From positions 1-32,072 of the forward strand of contig NZ_AOJG01000012.1 in the NCBI RefSeq assembly GCF_000337375.1: a DNA stretch of 32,072 nucleotides, in the 5' to 3' direction. The notes under the pieces are model-generated. The model made no database searches, was not told where the DNA came from, and was given only the letters and a program-made list of their open reading frames with translations. The position numbers were made by a program, and so were the translations under genes. Of the stretch, positions 8,521 to 16,480 are shown piece after piece; the stretch's first letter is position 1, and the number at the start of each line of letters is the position of its first letter. This DNA is from Halorubrum lipolyticum DSM 21995 (lineage in GTDB: Archaea; Halobacteriota; Halobacteria; Halobacteriales; Haloferacaceae).

Positions 8521-9459
8521 TCAGGCGTGCTTGTCGAGGAACTCGTCGTGGGAACGCTCCCACTCGTAGTCGTCGTCCCAGTAGCGCTCGGCCAGCGGCT
8601 CCTCGGGCATCTCGCCGATCGTCTGCTTCTCCGAGCCGTAGGACGGGCGGTCCTCGTCGACGTAGTAGCGGCCGGTGAGGACCTCGCCCTCGTACAGCGA
8701 CTCCTCGGTCTGGCGCATCATCTCCGCGGCCTCGACGCGGTCCGTCTTGTCGAAGTCGTAGTCGTCGGACTCGTTGACGTCGATGTACGGGACGTACTGG
8801 CGCGCGTCCTTGTTCCAGGTCGGACACTGGGTGAGGAAGTCGACGTGCGCGAACCCGTCGTGCTCGATCGCCTCGATGATGATCTCTTTCGCCTGGTTCG
8901 GGTTGACCGCGGCGGTGCGGGCGACGTAGGAGGCGCCGGCGTTCAGCGACAGCGAGAGGGGCTTGAGCGGCTCCTTTGCGCTGCCGTGCGGCTGCGTCTT
9001 CGACTTGTGGCCCTTCGGGCTCGTCGGGGAGGTCTGTCCCTTCGTGAGCCCGAAGATCTCGTTGTTGAAGACGATATACGTCATGTCGTGGTTCTCCCGG
9101 GCCGTGTGCAGGAAGTGGTTCCCGCCGATCCCGTAGCCGTCGCCGTCGCCGCCGGCGGCGATCACTTCGAGGTCGGGGTTCGCGAGCTTCGCGGCGCGGG
9201 CCACGGGCAGCGAGCGCCCGTGGATCGTGTGGAACCCGTACGTGTCGAGGTAGCTGTTCAGCTTCCCGGAACAGCCGATCCCGGTACACAGGAGGGTCTC
9301 CTCGGGCGAACGGCCGACCTCGGGGAGCGCCTGTTTGAGCGCCTTCAGGACGCTGAAGTCACCGCAGCCGGGACACCACGTGGGCTGCGGCTCGACGCCG
9401 GGGGTGTACTCGTCGCGGTCGATCTCTCGCTCCTCTCCAATTGCTGAAAACGTGCTCAT
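8521..9459 (-). CDS. porB: 2-oxoacid:ferredoxin oxidoreductase beta subunit (pyruvate type likely)
   Basis: This 312-residue subunit binds thiamine pyrophosphate and one 4Fe-4S cluster. It oxidatively decarboxylates a 2-oxoacid to the acyl-CoA with reduction of ferredoxin. The TPP motif GDGDGYGIGGNH...NNE spans residues 104-133. Candidate cluster cysteines are C29 and C32 (TWCPGCGDF), C58 or C63 (CTGIGCSGK) and C212 (QCPTW). The length of 312, and 631 for its partner, matches my recollection of halobacterial pyruvate:ferredoxin oxidoreductase better than the shorter 2-oxoglutarate pair, hence the tentative symbol. Only three bases separate it from porA, so they form one operon. It replaces a pyruvate dehydrogenase complex in haloarchaea. 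Confidence 0.85.
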   Translation of the reverse strand: MSTFSAIGEEREIDRDEYTPGVEPQPTWCPGCGDFSVLKALKQALPEVGRSPEETLLCTGIGCSGKLNSYLDTYGFHTIHGRSLPVARAAKLANPDLEVIAAGGDGDGYGIGGNHFLHTARENHDMTYIVFNNEIFGLTKGQTSPTSPKGHKSKTQPHGSAKEPLKPLSLSLNAGASYVARTAAVNPNQAKEIIIEAIEHDGFAHVDFLTQCPTWNKDARQYVPYIDVNESDDYDFDKTDRVEAAEMMRQTEESLYEGEVLTGRYYVDEDRPSYGSEKQTIGEMPEEPLAERYWDDDYEWERSHDEFLDKHA

Positions 9460-9462
9460 TGG

Positions 9463-11358
9463 TTAGTCACCTGCGGCTGGGACGAAGGTGGTCTGATGGC
9501 CGGACGCGTCGCCGTCGCCCTCGATGATCGCGGCCTCGAACCCGTCAACGATCTCGGCGGGCTCGAAGGGGTTCCCGTTGTACTTCAACAGGCTCGACAG
9601 CTTCTCGCCGTAGCGGCCGAGGTTCTTCTGAACGAGCCCGCGGAACTGTCCGGACGCCGTCATCTCGACGACCAGGACCTCGTCGACGCTCTCGACGAAC
9701 GCCTCGACCTGCTCGGTCGGGAACGGGAGCATGTCGGAGACGCCGTACGATTTCACCGAGATCCCGGCGTCGTTGAGCCGACCGACCGCCTCCTCGACGG
9801 TTCCCTGCTGGCTCCCGAACGTGAGGATACCGTACTGCGCGTCGTCGGGACCGACGTACGAGCCGGTGTCCTCCTGATCGAGGTCGGCGCGGATCGCCTC
9901 CAGCTTCTGCGTCCGCCGGTCGATCTGCGCGACGCGGTTGTCCGGCGACTCCTCGATGTGGCCGGTGGGACTGTGCTCGTTGCCGGTCGCGAGGAAGCGA
10001 CCGCCCTTCTGGCCGGGGATCGAGCGCGGCGAGACGCCGTCCTCGACGTCGTGCTGGAACCGGTGGAACTTCCCGTCGGGCGAGTGCGGCTCGTCGGCGA
10101 GCGCGTCCTCGGTCAGGGTCTTCCCGAGCGTCGGGTTCGGCTCGCGGTCGAAGTGGCTCTTGGGGACGTTCGTCATCTCGCCGCCGAGCTTCTGGTCGTA
10201 CAGGAGGATCGACGGGATCTGGTACTCGTAGGCCAGTCGGAAGGCGATCCGCGACTGCTCGTACGCCTCCTCGACGGTCCCGGGCGCTAAGACGACGCGC
10301 TGGGAGTCGCCCTGCGAGGTGTACAGGACGTGTTCGAGGTCGGACTGCTCCGGCTTCGTCGGCATCCCGGTCGACGGGCCGGCGCGCATGGCCTCGACGA
10401 GGACGACGGGCGTCTCCGTCATCTCCGCGAGCCCGAGCGGCTCCGACATCAGCGCGAAGCCGCCGCCGGAGGAGCCGGACATGGCCTTCACGCCGGCGTG
10501 GGAGGCCCCGACCGCGAGCGCGGCCGCGGCGATCTCGTCTTCCACCTGCTCGGAGATCCCGCCGAGCGACGGCAGGTTCTGCGTCATGATGGTGAACACC
10601 TCGGTCCACGGCGTCATCGGGTAGCCGGCGATGAACCGGCAGCCCTCGTCGATGGCGCCGTAGGAGATGGCGTCCGAGCCGGACATGAGCAGCTGCGTCT
10701 CGTCGTGCTCGCCGGTCGGTACCGACACGTCCGGGGCGTCCACGTCGTACTCCTCGCTGACCTGGTCGTAGGCGGTCTCGAGGATCTCGATGTTCGGTTC
10801 GAGGATCTTCTCCGGCATCGCGTCGCGCATCAGGTCCTCGACGTGGTTGAGGTCCATGCCGGTCAGCGCGCAGGTCGCGCCGACGCCGGCGGTGTTGCGC
10901 ATGACCTCGCGACCCATGTCGCGGGCGAGCCCGCGGAGGTCGAGGGGGTATACGTGCCAGTCGTTCTCCTCGGCGCGTTCCTCGAAGTCCGGGATCTCAG
11001 AGGCGTCTAAGAGCCCCTCGTCGTAAACGATGACCCCGCCCTCGCGGAGCTCGTCGAGGTTCTCCGAGAGCGGCTTGATCTCTTCGTTCCCGTAGACGGC
11101 TTCCTCCTGCGGGTTACGGGCGAACGAGTCGCCGAGCGCGAGCAGGAAGTTGTACCCGTCTCCCCGGGAGTTCACCGGGTCCGAAGACGCACGGACTTCG
11201 GTGTAGGTGTGGCCCCCGCGGATCCGCGACGGGTAGTGGCGATGCGTGAAGACGTTGAGCCCCGATCGCATCAAGGCCTTCGCGAAGTTCTGGCTGGTCG
11301 AAGCGATCCCGTCACCGGATCCCCCCGATATCCGCCAGATGAGTTCGTCGTCAGTCAT
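9463..11358 (-). CDS. porA: 2-oxoacid:ferredoxin oxidoreductase alpha subunit (gamma-alpha fusion)
   Basis: This 631-residue protein joins an N-terminal gamma domain (about residues 1-200; GGSGDGIASTSQNFAKALM and HYPSRIRGGHTYTEVR) to the alpha domain (from about 210; GAIDEGCRFIAGYPMTPWTE, then SGSSGGGFALMSEPLGLAEM). A C-terminal transketolase-like domain follows from about residue 515. The fused gamma-alpha layout is the halobacterial two-subunit form of this enzyme family. With PorB it supplies acetyl-CoA and reduced ferredoxin from pyruvate; 2-oxoglutarate remains an alternative substrate. It is first in the operon and has a leader of roughly 70 bases with inverted repeats instead of the usual leaderless start. 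Confidence 0.87.
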   Translation of the reverse strand: MTDDELIWRISGGSGDGIASTSQNFAKALMRSGLNVFTHRHYPSRIRGGHTYTEVRASSDPVNSRGDGYNFLLALGDSFARNPQEEAVYGNEEIKPLSENLDELREGGVIVYDEGLLDASEIPDFEERAEENDWHVYPLDLRGLARDMGREVMRNTAGVGATCALTGMDLNHVEDLMRDAMPEKILEPNIEILETAYDQVSEEYDVDAPDVSVPTGEHDETQLLMSGSDAISYGAIDEGCRFIAGYPMTPWTEVFTIMTQNLPSLGGISEQVEDEIAAAALAVGASHAGVKAMSGSSGGGFALMSEPLGLAEMTETPVVLVEAMRAGPSTGMPTKPEQSDLEHVLYTSQGDSQRVVLAPGTVEEAYEQSRIAFRLAYEYQIPSILLYDQKLGGEMTNVPKSHFDREPNPTLGKTLTEDALADEPHSPDGKFHRFQHDVEDGVSPRSIPGQKGGRFLATGNEHSPTGHIEESPDNRVAQIDRRTQKLEAIRADLDQEDTGSYVGPDDAQYGILTFGSQQGTVEEAVGRLNDAGISVKSYGVSDMLPFPTEQVEAFVESVDEVLVVEMTASGQFRGLVQKNLGRYGEKLSSLLKYNGNPFEPAEIVDGFEAAIIEGDGDASGHQTTFVPAAGD

Positions 11359-11370
11359 AGTGGTATGTGA

Positions 11371-11462
11371 GCCCGTGAGGGCCTAGTGATTCGACATTGT
11401 GTTGGTTACCTCTTAGGGCTTGCTATGGAATCACAAGAGACGATCATGAAGGACCTTTAATA
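11371..11462 (-). promoter_or_regulatory. porA promoter and structured leader
   Basis: On the minus strand an ATATTAAAGG box A (about 11453-11462) lies near 100 bases before the porA ATG, predicting a leader of about 70 nt. The leader holds a GCCC-GTGA-GGGC hairpin (11371-11382) just before the start codon. It also holds a 7-bp inverted repeat, GTGATTC (11386-11392) with GAATCAC (11428-11434). A leader this long is unusual next to the leaderless genes around it, so post-transcriptional control is possible. Confidence 0.45.
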
Positions 11463-11576
11463 TCGGCCGTCTCCGACCGGGAGAACCGTCATATTCGACC
11501 GTTCGGATCCGTTCCCCCTCTCGGGGAATCGCCGGCGTTCCGCGCCCTTTTACTCGCCGCCCGCCCGACGGGTCGT

Positions 11577-12374
11577 ATGCTCACGTTCATCGGTCTCGGC
11601 CTCTACGACGAGCGCTCGATCACCGTCGAGGGGCGCGAGGCGCTCCGGTCCGCGGACCGGGTCTTCGCGGAGTTCTACACGAGCCGGCTGGTCGGCGCCG
11701 ACGTGGACGACCTCGAGGCGTACCACGACGCGGAGATCGAGGTCCGGTCCCGCGAGGGCGTCGAGCGAGATCCGGAGGCGATCCTCGCGGCGGCGGCGGA
11801 CGGCCACGCCGCGTTCCTCACCGCGGGCGACACGATGATATCGACGACCCACACCGACCTCCGGCTGCGCGCCGAGGAGCGCGGGATCGACACCCGGGTG
11901 ATCCACGGCGTGACCGCGCAGTCGGCCGCGTCGAGTCTGACCGGGCTCCAGAACTACCGGTTCGGCAAGGCCACGACGCTCCCGTTCCCGTACGCTCACG
12001 GCGGGGACGACGTGCCCGGAAGCGTGATCGACACGATCGAGGCGAACCGCGAGCGCGGGCTCCACACCGTCGTCTACCTCGACATCAAGGTCGGCACCGG
12101 CCCGACCGGTCCCGACCCGGACCACGAGGAGTACATGACCGCCGACGTGGCCGCCGGCCTGCTCGCCGACGGGTGGGAGGACGCGCTCGCGGTCGTCGTC
12201 GCCCGCGCGGGGGCGCCCGACGCGGTCGTCGCCGCCGACCGCCTGAGCGCGCTCGCCCAGCGCGAGTTCGGCGACCCGCTCCACCTCCTCGTGATCCCCG
12301 GGGACCTCCACCACGTCGAGGCCGACGCGCTCGCCGGGCTGGCGGGCGCCCCTGCGGACCTCATCGAGGAGTGA
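11577..12374 (+). CDS. dphB: Diphthine synthase
   Basis: This 265-residue SAM-dependent methyltransferase of the tetrapyrrole-methylase fold methylates the modified histidine of elongation factor 2 during diphthamide synthesis. The start MLTFIGLGLYDERSITVEG and the segments AFLTAGDTMISTTH, GVTAQSAASSLTGLQNYRFG and LPFPY are characteristic of the family, and the length is standard. The ATG at 11577 is preferred over longer frames because it begins the first beta-strand and has a CTTTTACTC box A about 27 bases upstream. It is transcribed divergently from porA, with no functional link expected. Confidence 0.95.
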   Translation: MLTFIGLGLYDERSITVEGREALRSADRVFAEFYTSRLVGADVDDLEAYHDAEIEVRSREGVERDPEAILAAAADGHAAFLTAGDTMISTTHTDLRLRAEERGIDTRVIHGVTAQSAASSLTGLQNYRFGKATTLPFPYAHGGDDVPGSVIDTIEANRERGLHTVVYLDIKVGTGPTGPDPDHEEYMTADVAAGLLADGWEDALAVVVARAGAPDAVVAADRLSALAQREFGDPLHLLVIPGDLHHVEADALAGLAGAPADLIEE

Positions 12375-12440
12375 GCGCGGCGGGGGTCGCGGCCCCGACG
12401 ACCGCACGTTTGATGACCCCCGACCGCGTTATCACGCCAC

Positions 12441-12827
12441 ATGACTGACCTCGCCGTCGAACGGCTCATGTCGACCGACCTCGTCACGATCGGCCCGGGC
12501 GCCGCCGCCGCCGACGCGGCCCGGCGCATGCTCGAAACGGACGTGAGTTCCATCCTCGTCGTCGACGACGACGGGCGCCTGACGGGACTGATAACCGCGA
12601 CGGACTTCGTCTCGCTCGTCCGACGGAACGACCCGGAAGACGAGACGTCCGTCGAGGCGTTCATGACGACGGACGTCGTCACCGTGTCCCCCGACGATTC
12701 CGTCGAAGAGCTCGCGGAGCCGACCGACCGGGGGTACACGCACCTGCCGGTGGTCGACGCGGACGATCAGCTGGTCGGGATGGTGTCGACGACCGACCTC
12801 ACGGCGTACGTCTCGGAGCAGCGGTGA
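12441..12827 (+). CDS. CBS-domain pair protein (first of two in the cluster)
   Basis: This 128-residue stand-alone Bateman module has two CBS motifs. CBS1 covers about residues 5-60 (MSTDLVTIGPGAAAADAARRML, then SSILVVDDDGRLTGLITATD). CBS2 covers about 70-125 (MTTDVVTVSPDDSVEELA, then HLPVVDADDQLVGMVSTTDL). Such modules bind adenosine nucleotides or S-adenosyl compounds and regulate partners, or act through unknown interactions. It resembles the second CBS protein at 13527 in size and layout, so the two may be paralogues. They lie either side of two tiny membrane genes of opposite strand. The partner is unknown. Confidence 0.9.
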   Translation: MTDLAVERLMSTDLVTIGPGAAAADAARRMLETDVSSILVVDDDGRLTGLITATDFVSLVRRNDPEDETSVEAFMTTDVVTVSPDDSVEELAEPTDRGYTHLPVVDADDQLVGMVSTTDLTAYVSEQR

Positions 12828-12851
12828 GCGGTCCGGCGGCGCGCAGCCGAT

Positions 12852-12868
12852 GCGCCGTCAGACGGCGC
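12852..12868. terminator. Palindrome between converging genes, possible terminator
   Basis: An 8-bp perfect inverted repeat (GCGCCGTC, one base, GACGGCGC) sits 25 bases after the CBS stop and before the converging stop at 12906. No T-run follows it, so archaeal termination here is only a possibility. Confidence 0.3.
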
Positions 12869-12905
12869 GCGACCCACCTCGGGAGGCAGTCTCCGACCGC
12901 GAGAG

Positions 12906-13133
12906 TCAGCGACCCGACGCGGCCATCTGGTCGTCGTAGGTGGCGCCCGCCGCGATCAGGAACCCGATTATCGCGGTGACGACGGCGATGCTCCCGATCG
13001 CGACGACGGCGATAGAGAACAGGTCGTTCGGGAGGACCCGTGCGGACGTCAGCAGCGACACCGCCGTGACGCCCCCGATCAGCAGCAGGAGGCGACCGAA
13101 CCGAGCGGTGTCGAGCCCGCTGTCACTTGACAT
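12906..13133 (-). CDS. Tiny two-helix membrane protein
   Basis: This 75-residue protein has two predicted membrane helices (about residues 13-31 and 38-62) and a short polar tail. Its start overlaps the end of the upstream 85-residue gene by 11 bases, so the two are almost surely translated from one mRNA. I see no recognisable family. The overlap, similar size and two-helix form of the pair suggest partner subunits of a small membrane complex, but this is inference. Confidence 0.65.
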   Translation of the reverse strand: MSSDSGLDTARFGRLLLLIGGVTAVSLLTSARVLPNDLFSIAVVAIGSIAVVTAIIGFLIAAGATYDDQMAASGR

Positions 13134-13380
13134 AGGACCTGATCTCGTTGATGACGCCGTCGTACCCGTCGTCGCTGGCCTCGGCGCCGAGCGAGTGGAT
13201 CGACTGGCATATCCACATCCCGGCGGTGAAATTCAACAGCGCCACGAAGGACACCAGCCCGAGCTGCGAGTCCACGGTGAGCCCGATGACGAGCCCCAAC
13301 GGGAGCGTCACCGACATGATGGCGTGCGTGAGCAGCGACCGGGTCCCGAAGTCGTCCAACGAGCTGAGAGCCCCTGACAT
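13123..13380 (-). CDS. Tiny two-helix membrane protein, first of an overlapping pair
   Basis: This 85-residue protein has hydrophobic segments at about residues 17-36 and 41-58 and a polar C-terminal tail (GAEASDDGYDGVINEIRSYVK) probably in the cytoplasm. A CATATATA box A lies about 27 bases before the ATG on the minus strand, implying a leaderless mRNA that also carries the following 75-residue gene. No family is recognised. It lies between two CBS-domain genes of the opposite strand. Confidence 0.68.
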   Translation of the reverse strand: MSGALSSLDDFGTRSLLTHAIMSVTLPLGLVIGLTVDSQLGLVSFVALLNFTAGMWICQSIHSLGAEASDDGYDGVINEIRSYVK

Positions 13381-13402
13381 GTGAACAGTACGGGCACGAA
13401 CG

Positions 13403-13412
13403 CGTATATATG
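13403..13412 (-). promoter_or_regulatory. Box A for the small membrane gene pair
   Basis: The minus strand reads GCATATATAC about 27 bases before the ATG at 13380. This is a strong archaeal TATA-like box at the distance expected for leaderless transcription. Confidence 0.6.
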
Positions 13413-13526
13413 CTCGTCCGAACGGCGTCAGGTCCTCCGGACCGTTCGCCGTCCGTGCGGAAGCGGTCGGTCCGTTCGAAGCCGCGCACCGGAAGAGTAA
13501 TCAAACATGGTAGCACACGACATGGT

Positions 13527-13901
13527 ATGGATCTGAACGACCGGACCCGCGTCAGCGATGTCATGTCGACGCCGCTCGAGACGATCGGGGCCGACGAACC
13601 GCTCCGGGAGGCTGCGCGGCGGATGAGCGACAGCGACATCAGCGCGCTCGTCGTGACGACCGGAGGCGGCTGTATCGTCACGCAGAGCGACATCGTCGGC
13701 GCCGTCGCCGAGGGGGAAGACACCACTGAGACGACCGTCCGAGACGTGATGACGCGGAACGTCGAGACGGTGACGCCGGACCTCATGATGGAGGAGGTCG
13801 CGGCGATGATGACGATGTACGGCGTGAAACACCTCCCCGTCGTCGACGACGACTACGTCGGGATGGTCTCTTCGACCGACGTGGCCGAGCACCTCTCCTG
13901 A
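13527..13901 (+). CDS. CBS-domain pair protein (second of two in the cluster)
   Basis: This 124-residue Bateman module has CBS1 at about residues 7-63 (RVSDVMSTPLETIGADEPLREAAR) and CBS2 at about 71-122 (VRDVMTRNVETVTPDLMMEEVA, then VKHLPVVDDDYVGMVSSTD). The ATG at 13527 is preferred because the upstream in-frame sequence is basic and low in acidic residues, unlike the rest. Known relatives bind AMP, ATP or similar ligands. Its stop lies 32 bases from the converging stop of the MgtC/DUF4010 gene. A link to ion transport is plausible for CBS modules but not shown. Confidence 0.88.
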   Translation: MDLNDRTRVSDVMSTPLETIGADEPLREAARRMSDSDISALVVTTGGGCIVTQSDIVGAVAEGEDTTETTVRDVMTRNVETVTPDLMMEEVAAMMTMYGVKHLPVVDDDYVGMVSSTDVAEHLS

Positions 13902-13933
13902 GTCGACGGGCGGCGTCGGGTCCGCTCGTCTGT

Positions 13934-15181
13934 TTAAATGAGAAGCAGCGGCGCGCCGACCGCGATCCCCGCCGCGATCAGCACGAGGTTCCAGAACAGC
14001 ACGGGCCGGACCAGCTCCCGCGCGATGCTCGCGGCGAACGCCGTCTTGACGAGGACGCTCGCGGCCGTCCCCGCGACGACGCCCGCGACCGCGGTGTCGA
14101 CGGTGATCTGGCCGGTCCCCAGAAGCGAGACGGCGGTCGTCGTCGCGGTTCCGGAGGAGACGAGCCCGGCGAGGAACGACGTGGCGACGAACCCGCCCGC
14201 GCCGAACGTTCGCTCGGCGCCCGCCGAGACGAGCAGCACGAGGACGAACAGCGCGCCGAACGTCAGGGCGTTCCGGAGGCTGAACGGCGAGGTCAACTCG
14301 GCCTCCATCGTCGTCCGCCAGTCGCTGCGCCACACGGCGACGAGGACGCCGGTGACCGTGATCGCGCCCAGCGGCGCGCCCACGACCACTGCGGCCTCGG
14401 GGACGAAGGCGGCGACGACGGCGGCGTTCCGGAGGGCCATCGCCGCGTTCGCCAGCAGGATCGACCCGACCGCGATGTCGAGTAAGTCCGCTCGTCCCTT
14501 CGTGCGTTTCGCCATCTCCGCGACGACCGCGGTGGAGTTCACGAGCCCGCCGAAGAACCCGGTGACTGCGTAGCCGCGCCCCTGGTACCGCTTCACGAGC
14601 ACGTAGTTGACGAAGCCGATGGCGCTGACCGCGACGACGAGCGACCAGATCAGCCGCGGCTGGACCGCGCCCCACGGGTCGACCGTCTCCGCCGGGAGCA
14701 GCGGGAAGACGACGAACGCGAGGATGGTGAACTCGACCGCGCTGCGGACCTCCTCCCGCGAGAGCCCCCACGCGAACTGGTGGAGCTCCCGTTTCAACAC
14801 GAGCAGCAGCGAGGAGAGCATCGCCACCGTCACGGCCTCGATGAAGAACTCCTCGGCGACGAGCGCGCCGACCCCGTACGTGACGAGCATCGACACCGAG
14901 GTGGTCAAAGAGAGCCCGTCGACCTCCTCCTCGACGAAGCTCTGGACCGCGAGCAGCACCGCGACGGCGACGATCAACGCGCCGCCGACGATCAGGAGCC
15001 CGTCGTCGCCGAGTAGGGAGAAGACGGCCGCCGCGAGGCCGATCAGCGCGAACGTCCGGATCCCCGCGGACTTCTGGGACCACTCCCGTTCCAGTCCGAG
15101 GAACATCCCCAGCGCGGTCGCCAAGACCAGCTTCGCGACGTTCGTCTGGAGGTAGACGAGGGGATCGACGGCGCTCAACAA
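13934..15181 (-). CDS. MgtC/SapB-DUF4010 integral membrane protein
   Basis: This 415-residue protein has an N-terminal MgtC/SapB-like region (VLATALGMFLGLEREWSQKSAGIRTFALIGL, about residues 17-50) followed by a long DUF4010-type membrane domain with about ten further helices. Relatives are implicated in magnesium or acid adaptation, but the transported species is unknown. The apparent start is TTG (two TTG codons in tandem at 15181 and 15178), because an in-frame TGA lies three codons upstream. The next ATG is about 26 codons in and would remove the first membrane helix. The upstream region has a strong TATATAAAC-type box near 15370, giving a leader of over 100 bases. Confidence 0.85.
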   Translation of the reverse strand: MLSAVDPLVYLQTNVAKLVLATALGMFLGLEREWSQKSAGIRTFALIGLAAAVFSLLGDDGLLIVGGALIVAVAVLLAVQSFVEEEVDGLSLTTSVSMLVTYGVGALVAEEFFIEAVTVAMLSSLLLVLKRELHQFAWGLSREEVRSAVEFTILAFVVFPLLPAETVDPWGAVQPRLIWSLVVAVSAIGFVNYVLVKRYQGRGYAVTGFFGGLVNSTAVVAEMAKRTKGRADLLDIAVGSILLANAAMALRNAAVVAAFVPEAAVVVGAPLGAITVTGVLVAVWRSDWRTTMEAELTSPFSLRNALTFGALFVLVLLVSAGAERTFGAGGFVATSFLAGLVSSGTATTTAVSLLGTGQITVDTAVAGVVAGTAASVLVKTAFAASIARELVRPVLFWNLVLIAAGIAVGAPLLLI

Positions 15182-15405
15182 GGGGTGTCACCTCGTCGCA
15201 GTCGCCGCGGTCGTCGTCGCTGTCGCCGTTGCCGTTGCCGTTGCTGTTGCTGTCGCGGTCGCAGTCGACGCTGTCGCCCTCCCCGTCGTCGCTCCCTTCC
15301 CGACCGAGTCGTCGCGACCATACCCCGAAGCAGTCGACAGCGACGCCTATAGCTTACTATGTGTTTATATACCGGGCGACGCCGGACCGTCCGCGCGACC
15401 CCGCC
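15182..15405 (-). promoter_or_regulatory. Upstream region of the MgtC/DUF4010 gene with low-complexity tract
   Basis: No gene is seen. Bases 15210-15280 are a run of GTCGC, CCGTTG and GCTGTTG units, repetitive on the minus strand as CAACGG and CGACAG. A GGTATATAAACAC box A reads on the minus strand near 15364-15376. A start about 25 bases downstream gives a leader of about 150 bases containing the repetitive tract before the unusual TTG start codon. The tract could form structure or be a slippage-prone spacer. Confidence 0.5.
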
Positions 15406-16368
15406 TCAGCGGTTCGTCGGCTCCCGCGGGAGGTCGAGCGTCTCCGTCAGATCGTGCTCCTCGCCGGTGAGGAGATAGAGCACGTCTTCGAGGACGACCA
15501 CGAGCTCGGGCATCTCGCGCACGACGAGGAACGTGATCCCGATCAGCGCCACGACGGCGAGCAGCTGGCTCATGATCCGGTCGGAGATCAGGAACGACAC
15601 GCGGTAGGGGTCGCTCGCGCCGAACATCAGCAACACGAGGTCCGGGTACCACTGCATGTACTGGTTGCCCGCGGCGACCGAGATGAACGTCGTCCGGAGG
15701 ATGTTGAGGACGTAGATGAGCGTGACCGACACCGCGAGCCCGCGGAGCTTCCGCCGCAGGGGCGCCTCGACGGCCGCGACGAGCCCGCCGAAGATCGCCA
15801 TGCTCCCGAGCCCCGTGCAGGCGAGCACGATGTCGATCCGGTAGGTGTGCCCGTCGTCGAGCGTCCACAGGTAGGCCGCGTCGTACCCCTCGCTGCTCGC
15901 CACCCGCTCCGGCGCGTAGCCGAGCAGGTCGATGAGCATCCCGGTCTGGGTCGCGACGACCTCGATGAGGACCCGGCGGGGCTCGGGGAACGCGACGCCG
16001 GCGAGCGTGAACGCCGGGATCGTCTCGAACGGGAGGTAGATGAACAGCATGATCGCGATCGCTCGCGTGAGCGTGAACAGCGACGCCCGCCCGTTGTACA
16101 GGAGGTAGCCGGCGTACAGACAGGCCGGGACCCCGACCAAGGCGAGGATCGACTCGACGTAGCTCTGGTGTTCGAGCGCGAAGTACGGAACGGTCGACAG
16201 CCAGAAGAGTCCGAACAGCCCCCACGTGCCGGCCGCGAGCGAGCGGCCCGCCGCCAGCCCGCGGCTGTCGAGCAGCCACGCGACGGCGAAGAGAACCGCG
16301 ACGACCCAGGCGAACGTGAACGTGTCCGGCAACAGACTCAGAACCGCCGGTACGCCGGAACCGAACAT
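15406..16368 (-). CDS. artA: Archaeosortase A
   Basis: This 320-residue polytopic membrane cysteine peptidase or transpeptidase processes proteins ending in a PGF-CTERM signal, removing the C-terminal helix with lipid attachment. The catalytic residues are visible as C184 (in VLACTGLGSM), R225 (in NILRTTF) and R264 (in ISDRIMSQ). Their spacing of 41 and 39 residues equals that of the experimentally studied Haloferax enzyme (C173, R214, R253, from memory). About eight membrane helices are predicted. A GCTTTATCC box A about 27 bases before the ATG suggests a leaderless mRNA. A likely substrate with a PGF-CTERM tail lies at 26875-30042. Confidence 0.93.
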   Translation of the reverse strand: MFGSGVPAVLSLLPDTFTFAWVVAVLFAVAWLLDSRGLAAGRSLAAGTWGLFGLFWLSTVPYFALEHQSYVESILALVGVPACLYAGYLLYNGRASLFTLTRAIAIMLFIYLPFETIPAFTLAGVAFPEPRRVLIEVVATQTGMLIDLLGYAPERVASSEGYDAAYLWTLDDGHTYRIDIVLACTGLGSMAIFGGLVAAVEAPLRRKLRGLAVSVTLIYVLNILRTTFISVAAGNQYMQWYPDLVLLMFGASDPYRVSFLISDRIMSQLLAVVALIGITFLVVREMPELVVVLEDVLYLLTGEEHDLTETLDLPREPTNR

Positions 16369-16480
16369 GTCCGAATCGTCAGTCGGCGGCGGATAAAGCC
16401 CTTGTCGTTGCCGACGAATCCTCGGGTAGTTCGAACGGAACCGCGGAGGCTATCGGCTCCCGCGGAGACGCCCGACCCGC

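Noticed and set aside
8521..11358. Naming the operon korAB (2-oxoglutarate type)
   Set aside because: The subunit lengths fit the pyruvate type better in my recollection. Substrate cannot be settled from sequence alone, so the por symbols are tentative.
16369..16480. A tRNA gene near a GTTCGAAC palindrome (16429-16436)
   Set aside because: No acceptor stem or cloverleaf can be built around it; I found no tRNA anywhere in the window.
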